Assembly: GCA_023251805.1 (NCBI GenBank) | Contig: JAHEYB010000030.1 | Span: 4,183-40,409 of the forward strand | From: Bacteroidota bacterium | GTDB lineage: Bacteria; Bacteroidota; Bacteroidia; 2-12-FULL-35-15 | Length of the DNA stretch: 36,227 nt | Direction: 5' to 3' | In this document: positions 6,763-15,455 of the stretch, in pieces | Numbering within the stretch: position 1 is the stretch's first letter | Layout of the letters: each line of letters opens with the position of its first letter | Notes under the pieces: generated by a model | Database searches by the model: none | Seen by the model: only the letters and a program-made list of their open reading frames with translations | Told to the model about the DNA's origin: nothing | Translations under genes and position numbers: made by a program

Positions 6763-9700
6763 ATGGGAATACTATTTACAGCCATCTATCGCATCTTAAA
6801 AAAAAGAAGGATTCTTTTCTTTCTTTTGTTTTTAGGTGCTATGGCATTTGTTGGTTTTTTTGCTTCTAAAATTAAATTGGAAGAGGATATCACCAAAATG
6901 ATGCCTACTGATAAAAAAATTGAACGATTAAATTCCTTCTTCAAAAGTTCTAAATTTCTTGACCGATTAGTTGTTACTATTTCATTAGCTGATTCCACTG
7001 CTGAAGCCTCACCCGAAAAATTAATTGAATTTTCGGATAGTTTGATTGCATCCATCCAACAAATTGACTCTTCCTTATTAAAGGAAATCACTTACAAAGT
7101 GAATGACAATGTAATGTATGACGTGTACAACACATTTCTTGAAAATCTTCCTATTTTCTTAGAAGAGAAAGACTACAAAACACTTGATCATCTCTTAACT
7201 TCCGAAAGACTCGACACAACTTTAGAGAAAAACTATAAGACATTACTTTCCCCCGCAAGTATGATTCTGAAAAAGAATATTCTTCGTGACCCAATTGGAA
7301 TAACACCTTATGCTTTAAAGCGAATGCAGAGCTTACAATTTGATGACAATTTTGAATTGGAAAATGGATGCATTTTTACAAAAGACAAAAAGCATTTACT
7401 ATTTTTCATCACCCCCACTCCCAAATCTTCTGAAACAGCCAAAAACGCGGAACTATTAACACAAATAGATCTCAGTATTGTATCTGTTAGCTCGAAAAAC
7501 AAAAATGTGATTGCCGAATATTTTGGGGGTGTAGCTGTTGCTGTTGGCAACGCAAAGCAAATTAAGAGCGATGTTATTCTTACACTTTCTATTACGCTTG
7601 TAGGTTTATTTTTGTTCATTAGTTTATTTTTCAAACGAATTGAAGTTTTCTTTATTATTTTTATTCCTGTTGCTTTTGGTGCCGCATTTTCACTGACAGT
7701 GCTATACTTTTTAAAAGGAGAAATTTCTGCCATTGCTTTGGGTGCGGGTTCCATTATCTTGGGAATCGCAATGGATTATACCATCCATTTTTATACACAC
7801 TTCAAGCATCTCAATGCTGCCGAAGAAACGGTAAAAGATCTTGCTTTCCCTCTCACCTTAGGTAGCACCACCACCATTGGAGCACTTTTAAGTTTATATT
7901 TTGTTAAATCAGAAGCCCTGCAAGATTTTGGAATGTTTGCTGCATTTAGCTTAATGGGAGCCGCTCTTTTCACGCTTATTATCTTTCCACACTTTATGAG
8001 AAAGAAAAAAAACAGTGTCACAACCGAGCACCACAAACAAAACATTATCGAAAAAATTGCAACTTATAAATTCGAAAAAAATAAATTTTTAATTTGGATA
8101 ATCATTATCATCTCAGCAATTTCTATTTATACTTCTCAGTTTGTTGGTTTCGAAGGCGACATGATGAGTTTCAACTATATGGAACCTCATTTGGCAAATG
8201 CGGAGCGAAATTTAAATGCCATCAGCAATGAATCATTACGGAGCGTTTATTTGGTGGCAACTGGAAAGAACTTAGATGAAGCGTTAGAAAACAGTGAACA
8301 AAGCCTTCCTTTACTGCAACATCTGGAAAAAGAGCAAGTTCTAAAAAAATATTCTACCATCTCTACCATTCTTCTCTCAAAGCAAGAACAAGAGAAGCGT
8401 ATTAAACGCTGGAAAGAATATTGGACAACAAATAAAAAAGGAAAATTAAAAAATGATTTAATCAGCAAAAGTGAAAAATTCAAATTCAAAGAAAATGCAT
8501 TTGACCAATTCTACGAAATGTTGAATAAAGATTTTGCAACCATTGATGCTTCTGCATTTAGTGGATTAAAATCAAGCATGCTCGACAACTATATTACTGA
8601 AAAAGGAAACGAAACTATGGTTGTTACTCTTATTAAAACAACAGCAGAAAACGAAGACAAAGTAGTGAATGCTTTTAAAGAGACAGAACACTTGGTTGTA
8701 TTTGATAAAAAATTTCTGACCAATAAATTTATAGAAATAATAAAAAACAATTTCAATTTAATCCTTGCCACCTCTTCTTTACTAGTGTTTTTTATGTTGC
8801 TATTCTCTTATGGCCGTTTTGAATTAGCGCTAATTACATACATACCAATGGTTTTAAGCTGGCTGTGTATTTTAGGAATGATGGGCGCTTTCGGAATAAA
8901 GTTTAACATCATTAACATCATTGTCTCCACTTTTATTTTTGGACTCGGTGACGATTATGCCATTTTTATTACGGACGCATTAATGAATGAATATAAAACC
9001 GGCCAGAAAAATTTAGCTTCTTATAAAACAGGTATTTTTATTTCTGCAATCACCACGATGATTGGAATTGGTGTGTTGGTTTTTGCATCCCATCCGGCAT
9101 TGAAATCAATCGGATTAATCACCATTATCGGAATGTTCTCGGTATTGATTATTTCCAATACCATTCAACCTGCTTTATTCAAATTTTTAATCACAAATCG
9201 TACAGAAAAAAAACGTGTTCCATTTACATTGATCAGTTTATTGCAATCTGTATTTGCATTTACTTGGTTTACTTTTGGCTGCTTCACACTTATTCCACTA
9301 GGTTTTATTATTGTAAAAGGATTGCCCCTGCCTAAGAAAATACGATTAAAAATATTCCACAACCTACGATACGCATATACCAAATCGATGATTTATGTGA
9401 ATGTGCACGTGAAAAAACGAATCATCAACAATTTGAATGAGCAACTCGCCAAACCCGCAATTGTTATTGCAAATCATCATTCCGTTATCGATTCTCTTTT
9501 AATGCAATCACTTAATCCCAAATTAATTTTAATGGTAAACGATTGGGTTTGGGACTCACCTTTTATGGGACCCATTGTTCGTTTGGGTGGCTTTATTCCA
9601 AAAGCTGCCGGTTATGAAGAGAATTTGGATAAAATAAAAGAACTCATCAATGATGGTTATTCATTAGGTATTTTTCCTGAAGGTTCCCGCTCCGAAACGG

Positions 9701-10608
9701 TCAAAATTGGCCGATTTCATAAAGGAGCTTTTTATATTGCTGAAAAATTAAATGTAGATATTGTTCCCATTATTTTTCATGGGAATGCTTTTGTCCAAGG
9801 AAAAGACGACAGTTTTTTATTAAAACCCGGTATTGTAACGGTTAACTACTTGCCTCGTATTGATACAAATGATAAGTCCTATGGGGAAACGTATAGCGAC
9901 AAAACAAAAAACATTAGCAAATATTTTAAATCAGAGTATTTGAAAATTAGAACCGAAGTTGAAACCGTTGATTACTATTTTAATCGCTTAAGTAAAAATT
10001 ATATTTATAAAGGTCCGGTTTTAGAATGGTATATGCGAATAAAAGTAAAACTGGAAGACAACTACAAACTATTTGAATCGCTTTTGCCTAAAAAGGGTAC
10101 AATCACTGACATTGGTTGCGGATATGGTTTCCTGCCCTACATGCTTGCTTATATGAGTGAAGACAGAATTGTAATAGGAACCGATTACGATGAAGAAAAA
10201 ATTGCTGTGGCGAACAATTGTTTTTCGAAAACAAAAAATATTTCATTTTTTGCTGCTGACGCAACCGAATGTGAATTGCCAAAAAGCGATGCTTTTGTGT
10301 TAAGCGATATTTTACATTATTTACCAATGCATCAACAAGAAAAATTATTGGTAAAATGCATGGAAAGTTTAAACCCAAATGGAATGATTCTTTTGAGAGA
10401 TGCGGATGCCAGTTTAAAAGGCCGCCATTGGGGGACACGTTATACGGAGTTTGTTTCTACAAATGTGGGTTTTAATAAAACACAAAATAAATTAGAATTT
10501 GTATCTTCATCCTTTATTTTGGAAGTGGTGAAAAAAAACAACTTTAATTTTGAAAAAATAGATAACACAAAATTGACTTCCAACATAACCTATATTATTA
10601 AAAAGTAG
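6763..10608 (+). CDS. MMPL-family exporter fused to an acyltransferase and a methyltransferase
   Basis: This 1281-residue protein has three parts. Residues 1 to about 850 form an RND/MMPL-type transporter with two halves: a membrane helix at 17-33, a periplasmic domain and a helix bundle near 265-410 (LGAGSIILGIAMDYTIHFYT), then the same layout again from about 441, with a bundle near 665-850 (TFIFGLGDDYAIFITDAL). Next is a PlsC-type acyltransferase with HX4D (His905-Asp910) and FPEGSRS from 971. Last is a class I SAM methyltransferase, DIGCGYG at 1116-1122. MMPL exporters, acyltransferases and methyltransferases occur in aryl polyene/flexirubin clusters; here all three are one chain. It could methylate the aryl head, esterify the polyene to lipid and flip or extract it. 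Order of action and substrates are inferred. The next gene starts 7 bases later. Confidence 0.88.
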   Translation: MGILFTAIYRILKKRRILFFLLFLGAMAFVGFFASKIKLEEDITKMMPTDKKIERLNSFFKSSKFLDRLVVTISLADSTAEASPEKLIEFSDSLIASIQQIDSSLLKEITYKVNDNVMYDVYNTFLENLPIFLEEKDYKTLDHLLTSERLDTTLEKNYKTLLSPASMILKKNILRDPIGITPYALKRMQSLQFDDNFELENGCIFTKDKKHLLFFITPTPKSSETAKNAELLTQIDLSIVSVSSKNKNVIAEYFGGVAVAVGNAKQIKSDVILTLSITLVGLFLFISLFFKRIEVFFIIFIPVAFGAAFSLTVLYFLKGEISAIALGAGSIILGIAMDYTIHFYTHFKHLNAAEETVKDLAFPLTLGSTTTIGALLSLYFVKSEALQDFGMFAAFSLMGAALFTLIIFPHFMRKKKNSVTTEHHKQNIIEKIATYKFEKNKFLIWIIIIISAISIYTSQFVGFEGDMMSFNYMEPHLANAERNLNAISNESLRSVYLVATGKNLDEALENSEQSLPLLQHLEKEQVLKKYSTISTILLSKQEQEKRIKRWKEYWTTNKKGKLKNDLISKSEKFKFKENAFDQFYEMLNKDFATIDASAFSGLKSSMLDNYITEKGNETMVVTLIKTTAENEDKVVNAFKETEHLVVFDKKFLTNKFIEIIKNNFNLILATSSLLVFFMLLFSYGRFELALITYIPMVLSWLCILGMMGAFGIKFNIINIIVSTFIFGLGDDYAIFITDALMNEYKTGQKNLASYKTGIFISAITTMIGIGVLVFASHPALKSIGLITIIGMFSVLIISNTIQPALFKFLITNRTEKKRVPFTLISLLQSVFAFTWFTFGCFTLIPLGFIIVKGLPLPKKIRLKIFHNLRYAYTKSMIYVNVHVKKRIINNLNEQLAKPAIVIANHHSVIDSLLMQSLNPKLILMVNDWVWDSPFMGPIVRLGGFIPKAAGYEENLDKIKELINDGYSLGIFPEGSRSETVKIGRFHKGAFYIAEKLNVDIVPIIFHGNAFVQGKDDSFLLKPGIVTVNYLPRIDTNDKSYGETYSDKTKNISKYFKSEYLKIRTEVETVDYYFNRLSKNYIYKGPVLEWYMRIKVKLEDNYKLFESLLPKKGTITDIGCGYGFLPYMLAYMSEDRIVIGTDYDEEKIAVANNCFSKTKNISFFAADATECELPKSDAFVLSDILHYLPMHQQEKLLVKCMESLNPNGMILLRDADASLKGRHWGTRYTEFVSTNVGFNKTQNKLEFVSSSFILEVVKKNNFNFEKIDNTKLTSNITYIIKK

Positions 10609-10615
10609 CATTTAT

Positions 10616-12130
10616 ATGTCACAATACGATGTTGTAATTATTGGGAGCGGATTAGGAGGACTGGAAAGTGCATTCATTCTTAGCAAAGAGGGCTATAAAG
10701 TGTTAGTGCTTGAAAAGAACCGTCAATTAGGAGGAAGTTTGCAAATATTTGTACGCGACAAAGCCATATTCGATACAGGAATTCATTATATCGGTGGATT
10801 AAACGAAGGACAAAATCTAAATCAAAGTTTCAAATACTTTGGTATCATGGACAAACTCCATTTGCATAAAATGGATATGGATGGTTTTGATAGAATAACG
10901 TTTGATGGCGATCCAACAGAATATAAACATGCGCAAGGGTATGACAATTTTGTTGAACAATTGTCGCAACAGTTTCCTTCAGAGCGAGGGGCTTTAAAAA
11001 ATTACGTAAAACAAATTCAAGAAGTTTGTGATTATTTTCCTCTTTATCAATTAAAAGAAGACGATGCTCCTATTTTAGGAACAAAATATCTCGACATTAA
11101 CACCAAAGATTTTATCGCAAGCATTACATCTGACTTAAAATTACAAAGTGTTTTAGCAGGGTCCAACCCGCTGTATGCCGGTGATGGCTATAAAACACCT
11201 TTGTATGTACACGCTTTGGTTGTAAACACCTATATCGAAAGTTCATACAAGTGTGTTGATGGCGGAGCTCAAATAGAACGCCTATTGACAAAAAATATTA
11301 AAGCGATGGGTGGAGAAATTCGAAACTATGCCGAAGTAACAAAAATTGTGGAGAAAGATGGTGTCATAACTCATGTTGAATTAAAAGACGGAGAAAAAAT
11401 TGAAGGAAAACATTTTATTTCAAATATTCATCCTGCATCTACTATGAATATTTTAGATTCCGATAAAATAAAAAAAGCGTTTCGAAATCGAGTACAAAGC
11501 CTAGTAAATTCTTCTTCGGCATTCATAGTAGATATTGCACTTAAACCAAACACTTTTGAATATAAAAATTGTAATTACTATCACTACAAGCGCAATGATG
11601 TATGGACAGGCATGTATCAAACCGGACCAGCTTGGCCGGATGGATATTGTGTGTTTGTTCCAAAATCATCTAAGTCAGATGCGTATGCAGATAGCATGAC
11701 CATTTTAAGCTATATGCAATACGATGATGTGAAGCAGTGGGAAAATACATTTTCTACTATTCCTAAGCACAGAGATGGCCGAGGGCAAGAATATGAAGAT
11801 TTTAAAGCTGCAAAAGCAGAACAACTAATTGATGAAGTTCAAAAAAAATTTCCAAATATTAGAGCTTGTATAAAATCGTATACTTCTTCCTCCCCTCTCA
11901 CATATCGTGATTATATTGGGGCAAGAGATGGTGGTTTGTACGGTATTGCAAAAGATTATCGCGACCCGCTAAAAACATTTATTTCACCTACAACAAAAAT
12001 TCCTAATCTTTTTTTTACAGGACAAAACTTAAATATGCATGGGGTATTAGGTGTAACAGTTGGCGCTATTCGTACTTGTGGTGTTTTTGTTGGACAAAAT
12101 TATTTGATTCAAAAAATTAATAAGGCATAA
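10616..12130 (+). CDS. CrtI/phytoene-desaturase-like FAD-dependent oxidoreductase
   Basis: The 504-residue protein opens with a dinucleotide-binding fold, DVVIIGSGLGGLESAF (GxGxxG at 10-15), followed by VLVLEKNRQLGGSLQIF, the usual N-terminus of the phytoene desaturase/isomerase family. The C-terminus NLFFTGQNLNMHGVLGVTVGAI matches the FAD-contacting end of these enzymes. Members desaturate, saturate or isomerise long conjugated chains. Lying 7 bases after the exporter fusion, it probably acts on the polyene of the pigment. A carotenoid role is less likely because no other carotenoid gene is in the window. The exact reaction cannot be read from the sequence. Confidence 0.83.
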   Translation: MSQYDVVIIGSGLGGLESAFILSKEGYKVLVLEKNRQLGGSLQIFVRDKAIFDTGIHYIGGLNEGQNLNQSFKYFGIMDKLHLHKMDMDGFDRITFDGDPTEYKHAQGYDNFVEQLSQQFPSERGALKNYVKQIQEVCDYFPLYQLKEDDAPILGTKYLDINTKDFIASITSDLKLQSVLAGSNPLYAGDGYKTPLYVHALVVNTYIESSYKCVDGGAQIERLLTKNIKAMGGEIRNYAEVTKIVEKDGVITHVELKDGEKIEGKHFISNIHPASTMNILDSDKIKKAFRNRVQSLVNSSSAFIVDIALKPNTFEYKNCNYYHYKRNDVWTGMYQTGPAWPDGYCVFVPKSSKSDAYADSMTILSYMQYDDVKQWENTFSTIPKHRDGRGQEYEDFKAAKAEQLIDEVQKKFPNIRACIKSYTSSSPLTYRDYIGARDGGLYGIAKDYRDPLKTFISPTTKIPNLFFTGQNLNMHGVLGVTVGAIRTCGVFVGQNYLIQKINKA

Positions 12131-12145
12131 TTTAAATCATTCAAT

Positions 12146-12682
12146 ATGAAATTAATAATAATAAAATTGGCTTTTGTATTTCTTCCTGCCCTTTATGTGG
12201 TAAGCGCGATACCTTGGAAAGTAAAATCATCAGCTATTACCTTTAAAATAAAAAATGCTGGAATGACAGTGGATGGCAGCTTCACCGGTTTGGAAGCAGA
12301 TATCAATTTCAATCCATTAAAACCTGAGGAAGCTTCAATAAAAGCAAGTGTTAATTCAAAAAGTGTTAATACAGGAAACAATATGCGAGATGAGCATTTG
12401 AGCAAACCAGAATATTTTGATGTGGCGAAATTTCCTAAAATTACTCTTCAATCTTCTAAAATTGAAAAAACCGGCCCAATTACTTATAAGGGAACATTCA
12501 AGCTGACAGTGAAAAACGTTACCAAAGAGGTAATTATTCCATTTACTTTTATGAAAATTCCTGAAAAAACTGAATTTAAAGGAAGTTTCTCTATTAACAG
12601 AAAGGATTATGGAGTGGGAGAAAGTAGTATGACCTTATCAGATAATGCAACAATTTCTCTTGATATTATTGTAACAGAATAA
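12146..12682 (+). CDS. YceI-family periplasmic lipid-binding protein
   Basis: The 178-residue protein has a signal peptide (hydrophobic residues about 4-21) followed by the YceI pattern: WKVKSSAITFKIKNAGMTVDGSF, FNPLKPEEASIKASVNSKSVNTGN, MRDEHLSKPEYFDVAKFPKITLQS and a C-terminal SMTLSDNATISLDI. YceI proteins are lipocalin-like beta barrels that bind long isoprenoid or amphiphilic chains in the periplasm. It starts 15 bases after the oxidoreductase and reads as the last gene of the pigment operon, where a carrier for a hydrophobic polyene would make sense. That role is inferred. Confidence 0.87.
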   Translation: MKLIIIKLAFVFLPALYVVSAIPWKVKSSAITFKIKNAGMTVDGSFTGLEADINFNPLKPEEASIKASVNSKSVNTGNNMRDEHLSKPEYFDVAKFPKITLQSSKIEKTGPITYKGTFKLTVKNVTKEVIIPFTFMKIPEKTEFKGSFSINRKDYGVGESSMTLSDNATISLDIIVTE

Positions 12683-12724
12683 TCCCCTTTTTAAAGATTT
12701 TCTTCTTAGCAAAAAGAAAAACTT

Positions 12725-12732
12725 TACCTTTA
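12725..12732 (+). promoter_or_regulatory. Possible -7 box of the tRNA-Leu gene
   Basis: TACCTTTA matches TAnnTTTG at all but the last base and lies 6 bases before the mature tRNA 5' end, the right distance for transcription starting close to the tRNA. No clear TTTG is seen about 20 bases upstream. Confidence 0.3.
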
Positions 12733-12738
12733 CAATAT

Positions 12739-12820
12739 ACTCGGGTGGCGAAACTGGCAGACGTGTACGCTTGAGGGGCGTATGTCGAAAGACGTGGGAG
12801 TTCGAATCTCCTCCCGAGTA
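12739..12820 (+). tRNA. tRNA-Leu (anticodon GAG)
   Basis: The acceptor strands ACTCGGG (12739-12745) and CCCGAGT (12813-12819) pair perfectly, with discriminator A at 12820. The anticodon stem TACGC/GCGTA encloses the loop TTGAGGG, giving anticodon GAG at 12773-12775, which reads CUC and CUU. The T arm contains TTCGAAT. An extended variable arm (TGTCGAAAGACG) makes it a class II tRNA, as expected for leucine. The 3' CCA is not encoded. A short T run (12822-12827) follows. Confidence 0.93.
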
Positions 12821-12858
12821 CTTTTTTACCTCAAAATCTCCTATTAATTTTTATTCCT

Positions 12859-13935
12859 ATGAATGCAATTTTCAAAAATCTGAAAGTAGTAGAACTTGCA
12901 AATGTTCTGGCAGGTCCGGCTGTCGGTATGTTTTTTTCTGAAATGGGTGCTAAAGTTATAAAAGTTGAAAACAAAACTACGAATGGTGATGTTACCAGAA
13001 GCTGGAAATTGCCTTCGGAAAACCCAAAATCAAAAACTTCTTCTTATTACTGTTCTGTTAATTGGAATAAAAAAGTGGTCTTTGCTGATTTAAAGAATGA
13101 AGAAGAAAAAAAGAAAATTTTGTTGTTCATCAAAAATGCTGATGTAGTCATTTCAAATTATAAAAAGGGAGACGATATAAAATTTGGAATGGATTACAAA
13201 ACATTAAAAAAAATTAATCCTTCTTTAATTTATGCGCACCTTTCGGGCTTTGGTGAAAATAGCAATAGAACAGCATTCGATATTGTACTTCAAGCAGAAA
13301 CAGGATTTATGTTTATGAATGGAACAGCCGAAAGTGGCCCAATTAAAATGCCTCTAGCGCTTATCGATATTTTAGCCGCGCACCAGTTAAAAGAAGGAAT
13401 TTTGGTTGCTTTGATTAAGAAAATGCAAACAGGAAAAGGAGCTAATGTATCTGTTTCACTTTATGATACTGCTGTTGCTTCTTTGGCAAACCAAGCTACC
13501 AATTGGTTAATGGCAAAGCATAATCCTCAAGCTATTGGCTCTTTACATCCTAATATTGCACCTTACGGGGAGATTTTCCCCACAAAAGATGGAAAATTAA
13601 TTGTGCTTGCCGTTGGAAATGATAAACAATTTACCATGCTCTGTTCTATTTTAAAAATAAATTCTCTCTTAAAAAACGACTTGTATATTACAAATAGTAA
13701 TCGAGTAAAAAACAGAGCCATGCTTTTTAAAATACTCTTGCCTGAAATTAAAAAATGGAGCTCGAAAAAATTAATAAAAGCATTTATTCATAAAGATGTT
13801 CCTGCCGGAACAATAAAATCTATCAAAGAAGTGTTTCAAAATAAAAACGCACTAAAACTTACATTGAAGGGAAAATCTTCTTTTTCTAGCGATTTTTTGG
13901 TTGTGAAATCTTCTATATTTTACATAACTCATTAA
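12859..13935 (+). CDS. Family III CoA-transferase (CaiB/BaiF type)
   Basis: The 358-residue protein begins LKVVELANVLAGPAVGMFFSEMGAKVIKVEN, the typical N-terminus of family III CoA-transferases, and has the expected PSLIYAHLSGFGENS stretch. The catalytic aspartate that forms the mixed anhydride is Asp141 in RTAFDIVLQAETG. A second conserved region, NIAPYGEIFPTKDGKLIVLAVGND, is present. These enzymes move CoA between organic acids; the substrates cannot be told from sequence. It is somewhat shorter than the typical 380-400 residues. It stands alone 38 bases after tRNA-Leu, with no pathway partner nearby. Confidence 0.85.
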   Translation: MNAIFKNLKVVELANVLAGPAVGMFFSEMGAKVIKVENKTTNGDVTRSWKLPSENPKSKTSSYYCSVNWNKKVVFADLKNEEEKKKILLFIKNADVVISNYKKGDDIKFGMDYKTLKKINPSLIYAHLSGFGENSNRTAFDIVLQAETGFMFMNGTAESGPIKMPLALIDILAAHQLKEGILVALIKKMQTGKGANVSVSLYDTAVASLANQATNWLMAKHNPQAIGSLHPNIAPYGEIFPTKDGKLIVLAVGNDKQFTMLCSILKINSLLKNDLYITNSNRVKNRAMLFKILLPEIKKWSSKKLIKAFIHKDVPAGTIKSIKEVFQNKNALKLTLKGKSSFSSDFLVVKSSIFYITH

Positions 13936-13972
13936 TATACAATAACTTACAAAAAATTCATTTTTTCTAAAT

Positions 13973-14003
13973 TTTGTTATTCTAGATAATTTGATTAAAT
14001 TTG
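13973..14003 (+). promoter_or_regulatory. Bacteroidota-type promoter of the DUF6089-like gene
   Basis: TTTG at 13973-13976 and TAAATTTG at 13996-14003 match the -33 and -7 boxes with 19 bases between them. The predicted start near 14010 gives a leader of about 20 bases before ATG 14032. Confidence 0.65.
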
Positions 14004-14031
14004 CTAATCCTTAAATCTGGATATAAACAAA

Positions 14032-15000
14032 ATGCTCAAAAAGCTACTCATTTTCTTATTGATCATCACTCCTATTATAGCCTCTGCTCAGTATGGCGGA
14101 AGAAAAGGGCGTGGAATGAGGACAGGGAAGTCCTTTTACAACAGAAAAAAACCTCGCCCCGAATTTATTATTGGTGTTGGTGCTTCCAACTTTTTAGGGG
14201 AATTAGGTGGGGCGAATCAGATTGGAACGTTTTTCGTTAGAGATTTAGAGTTTAAGGCTACCCGTCCTTCGGCACAAATTGCTATTCGCAAAAAATTTAA
14301 TTCTCGTTTTGCTGTTAAAGGTGGTTATTATTATCAACTATTAAGTGGTGATGATAAACTAACGAAAGAACCTTTTAGAAATAATCGTAACTTACATTTC
14401 CGATCTAGCATCCATGAAGTATCGGGTCAATTAGAATTCTTTTTCACAAAAGAGCAACAAGGTCATCGCTACCAAATTAAAAATGCAAAGGGAATGAAAA
14501 GTTATAATTTTCAAGCCTATGGATTTGTTGGTGTTGGTGGAATATTTTATAACCCTCAAGCCAAATATAAAGGTAATTGGGTAAATCTTCAACCTCTGGG
14601 AACAGAAGGACAAGGCTTGCCTGGTGGTCCAAAAAAGTATTCCAGATTTTCTGTAGTCATTCCTTATGGACTTGGTGTAAAAGATGCAATCACTAAAGAA
14701 TGGTCGATTGGTTTGGAAATTGGAATGCGTAAAACTTTTACCGACTATATTGATGACGTGAGTGGAGTGTATTACGACAATGCAGCAATAAGAACAGCTC
14801 ACGGTGATATGGCAGCTGATTTGGCAGACCCATCCTTACTTAACTATCCAGAATCTTTGGGAGGTGCTTCTGTAGCTGCCTACCAAACAAATCCGGGTGA
14901 AGTTCGCGGGCATTCAAAACACAAAGATGCGTATATGTTTATTAATGTTACCGCTTCTTATAAAATACCTGCAAAACGCAGAACACGTTCTAAATTCTAA
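14032..15000 (+). CDS. Outer-membrane beta-barrel protein, DUF6089-like
   Basis: The 322-residue protein has a clear signal peptide (MLKKLLIFLLIITPIIASAQ) and then alternating amphipathic strands ending in an aromatic-rich C-terminus, as in outer-membrane barrels. The segment FIIGVGASNFLGELGGANQIG is characteristic of a Bacteroidota family I recall as DUF6089, often described as porin-family or outer-membrane-beta-barrel proteins of unknown role. A basic stretch (GRKGRGMRTGKSFYNRKKPRP) lies between signal peptide and barrel. It has its own promoter. The acetyltransferase frame runs into its 3' end. Confidence 0.78.
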   Translation: MLKKLLIFLLIITPIIASAQYGGRKGRGMRTGKSFYNRKKPRPEFIIGVGASNFLGELGGANQIGTFFVRDLEFKATRPSAQIAIRKKFNSRFAVKGGYYYQLLSGDDKLTKEPFRNNRNLHFRSSIHEVSGQLEFFFTKEQQGHRYQIKNAKGMKSYNFQAYGFVGVGGIFYNPQAKYKGNWVNLQPLGTEGQGLPGGPKKYSRFSVVIPYGLGVKDAITKEWSIGLEIGMRKTFTDYIDDVSGVYYDNAAIRTAHGDMAADLADPSLLNYPESLGGASVAAYQTNPGEVRGHSKHKDAYMFINVTASYKIPAKRRTRSKF

Positions 15001-15454
15001 ACCTCTGGAAACATCGGTTTCTATAACAATAAAAGAGCCTCAAACCCCAAAAGAGTTTGAGGCTTATTATTTATTGCGATATGATATACTACGGAAACCT
15101 TGGAATCAGCCAATCGGTAGTGAAAAGGATGCCAATGAGGACTCCTCGATTCATATAATGGCTTTCGATCAACACAACACTGTAGTAGGAGTTTGTCGCT
15201 TACAATTTAATTCTAAAACAGAAGCTCAATTACGTTTCATGGGTGTAAAAACAAATACTCAAGGCTTGGGAATAGGAAAACAACTAATTATTTATGCTGA
15301 ACAAAAAGCGAAACAACGCGGAGCTACCAAAATAATTTTACAAGCCAGAGAAATTGCTGTTGAATTTTATAAAAAATGTGACTACTCAATTGTTGAAAAA
15401 AGTTTTTTAATGTGGGATGAAATTCAACATTATCTAATGGAGAAAAAATTATAA
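14945..15454 (+). CDS. GNAT-family N-acetyltransferase
   Basis: The conserved domain starts with IKEPQTPKEFEAYYLLRYDILRKP and contains the acetyl-CoA binding motif MGVKTNTQGLGIGKQLIIYAEQ (Q/RxxGxG) and a C-terminal REIAVEFYKKCDYSIVEK, a full GNAT fold of about 145 residues. The substrate is unknown. The start is odd: between the stop of the preceding gene (15000) and the domain there is no in-frame ATG, GTG or TTG, so translation must begin at an ATG inside the preceding gene (14945, 14927 or 14897) or at a rare codon such as ATA or CTG. I give the nearest ATG. It ends one base before the panE start, so the two are coupled. Confidence 0.75.
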   Translation: MLPLLIKYLQNAEHVLNSKPLETSVSITIKEPQTPKEFEAYYLLRYDILRKPWNQPIGSEKDANEDSSIHIMAFDQHNTVVGVCRLQFNSKTEAQLRFMGVKTNTQGLGIGKQLIIYAEQKAKQRGATKIILQAREIAVEFYKKCDYSIVEKSFLMWDEIQHYLMEKKL

Positions 15455-15455
15455 A

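Noticed and set aside
7308-7754. A 148-codon minus-strand frame opposite the exporter fusion
   Set aside because: It is a shadow of the coding frame: low complexity, no start context, and the opposite strand encodes a well-supported transporter.
14001-14240. A 79-codon plus-strand open frame overlapping the start of the DUF6089-like gene
   Set aside because: It lies in another frame of a gene with a clear signal peptide, has no domain-like pattern, and begins within the promoter box.
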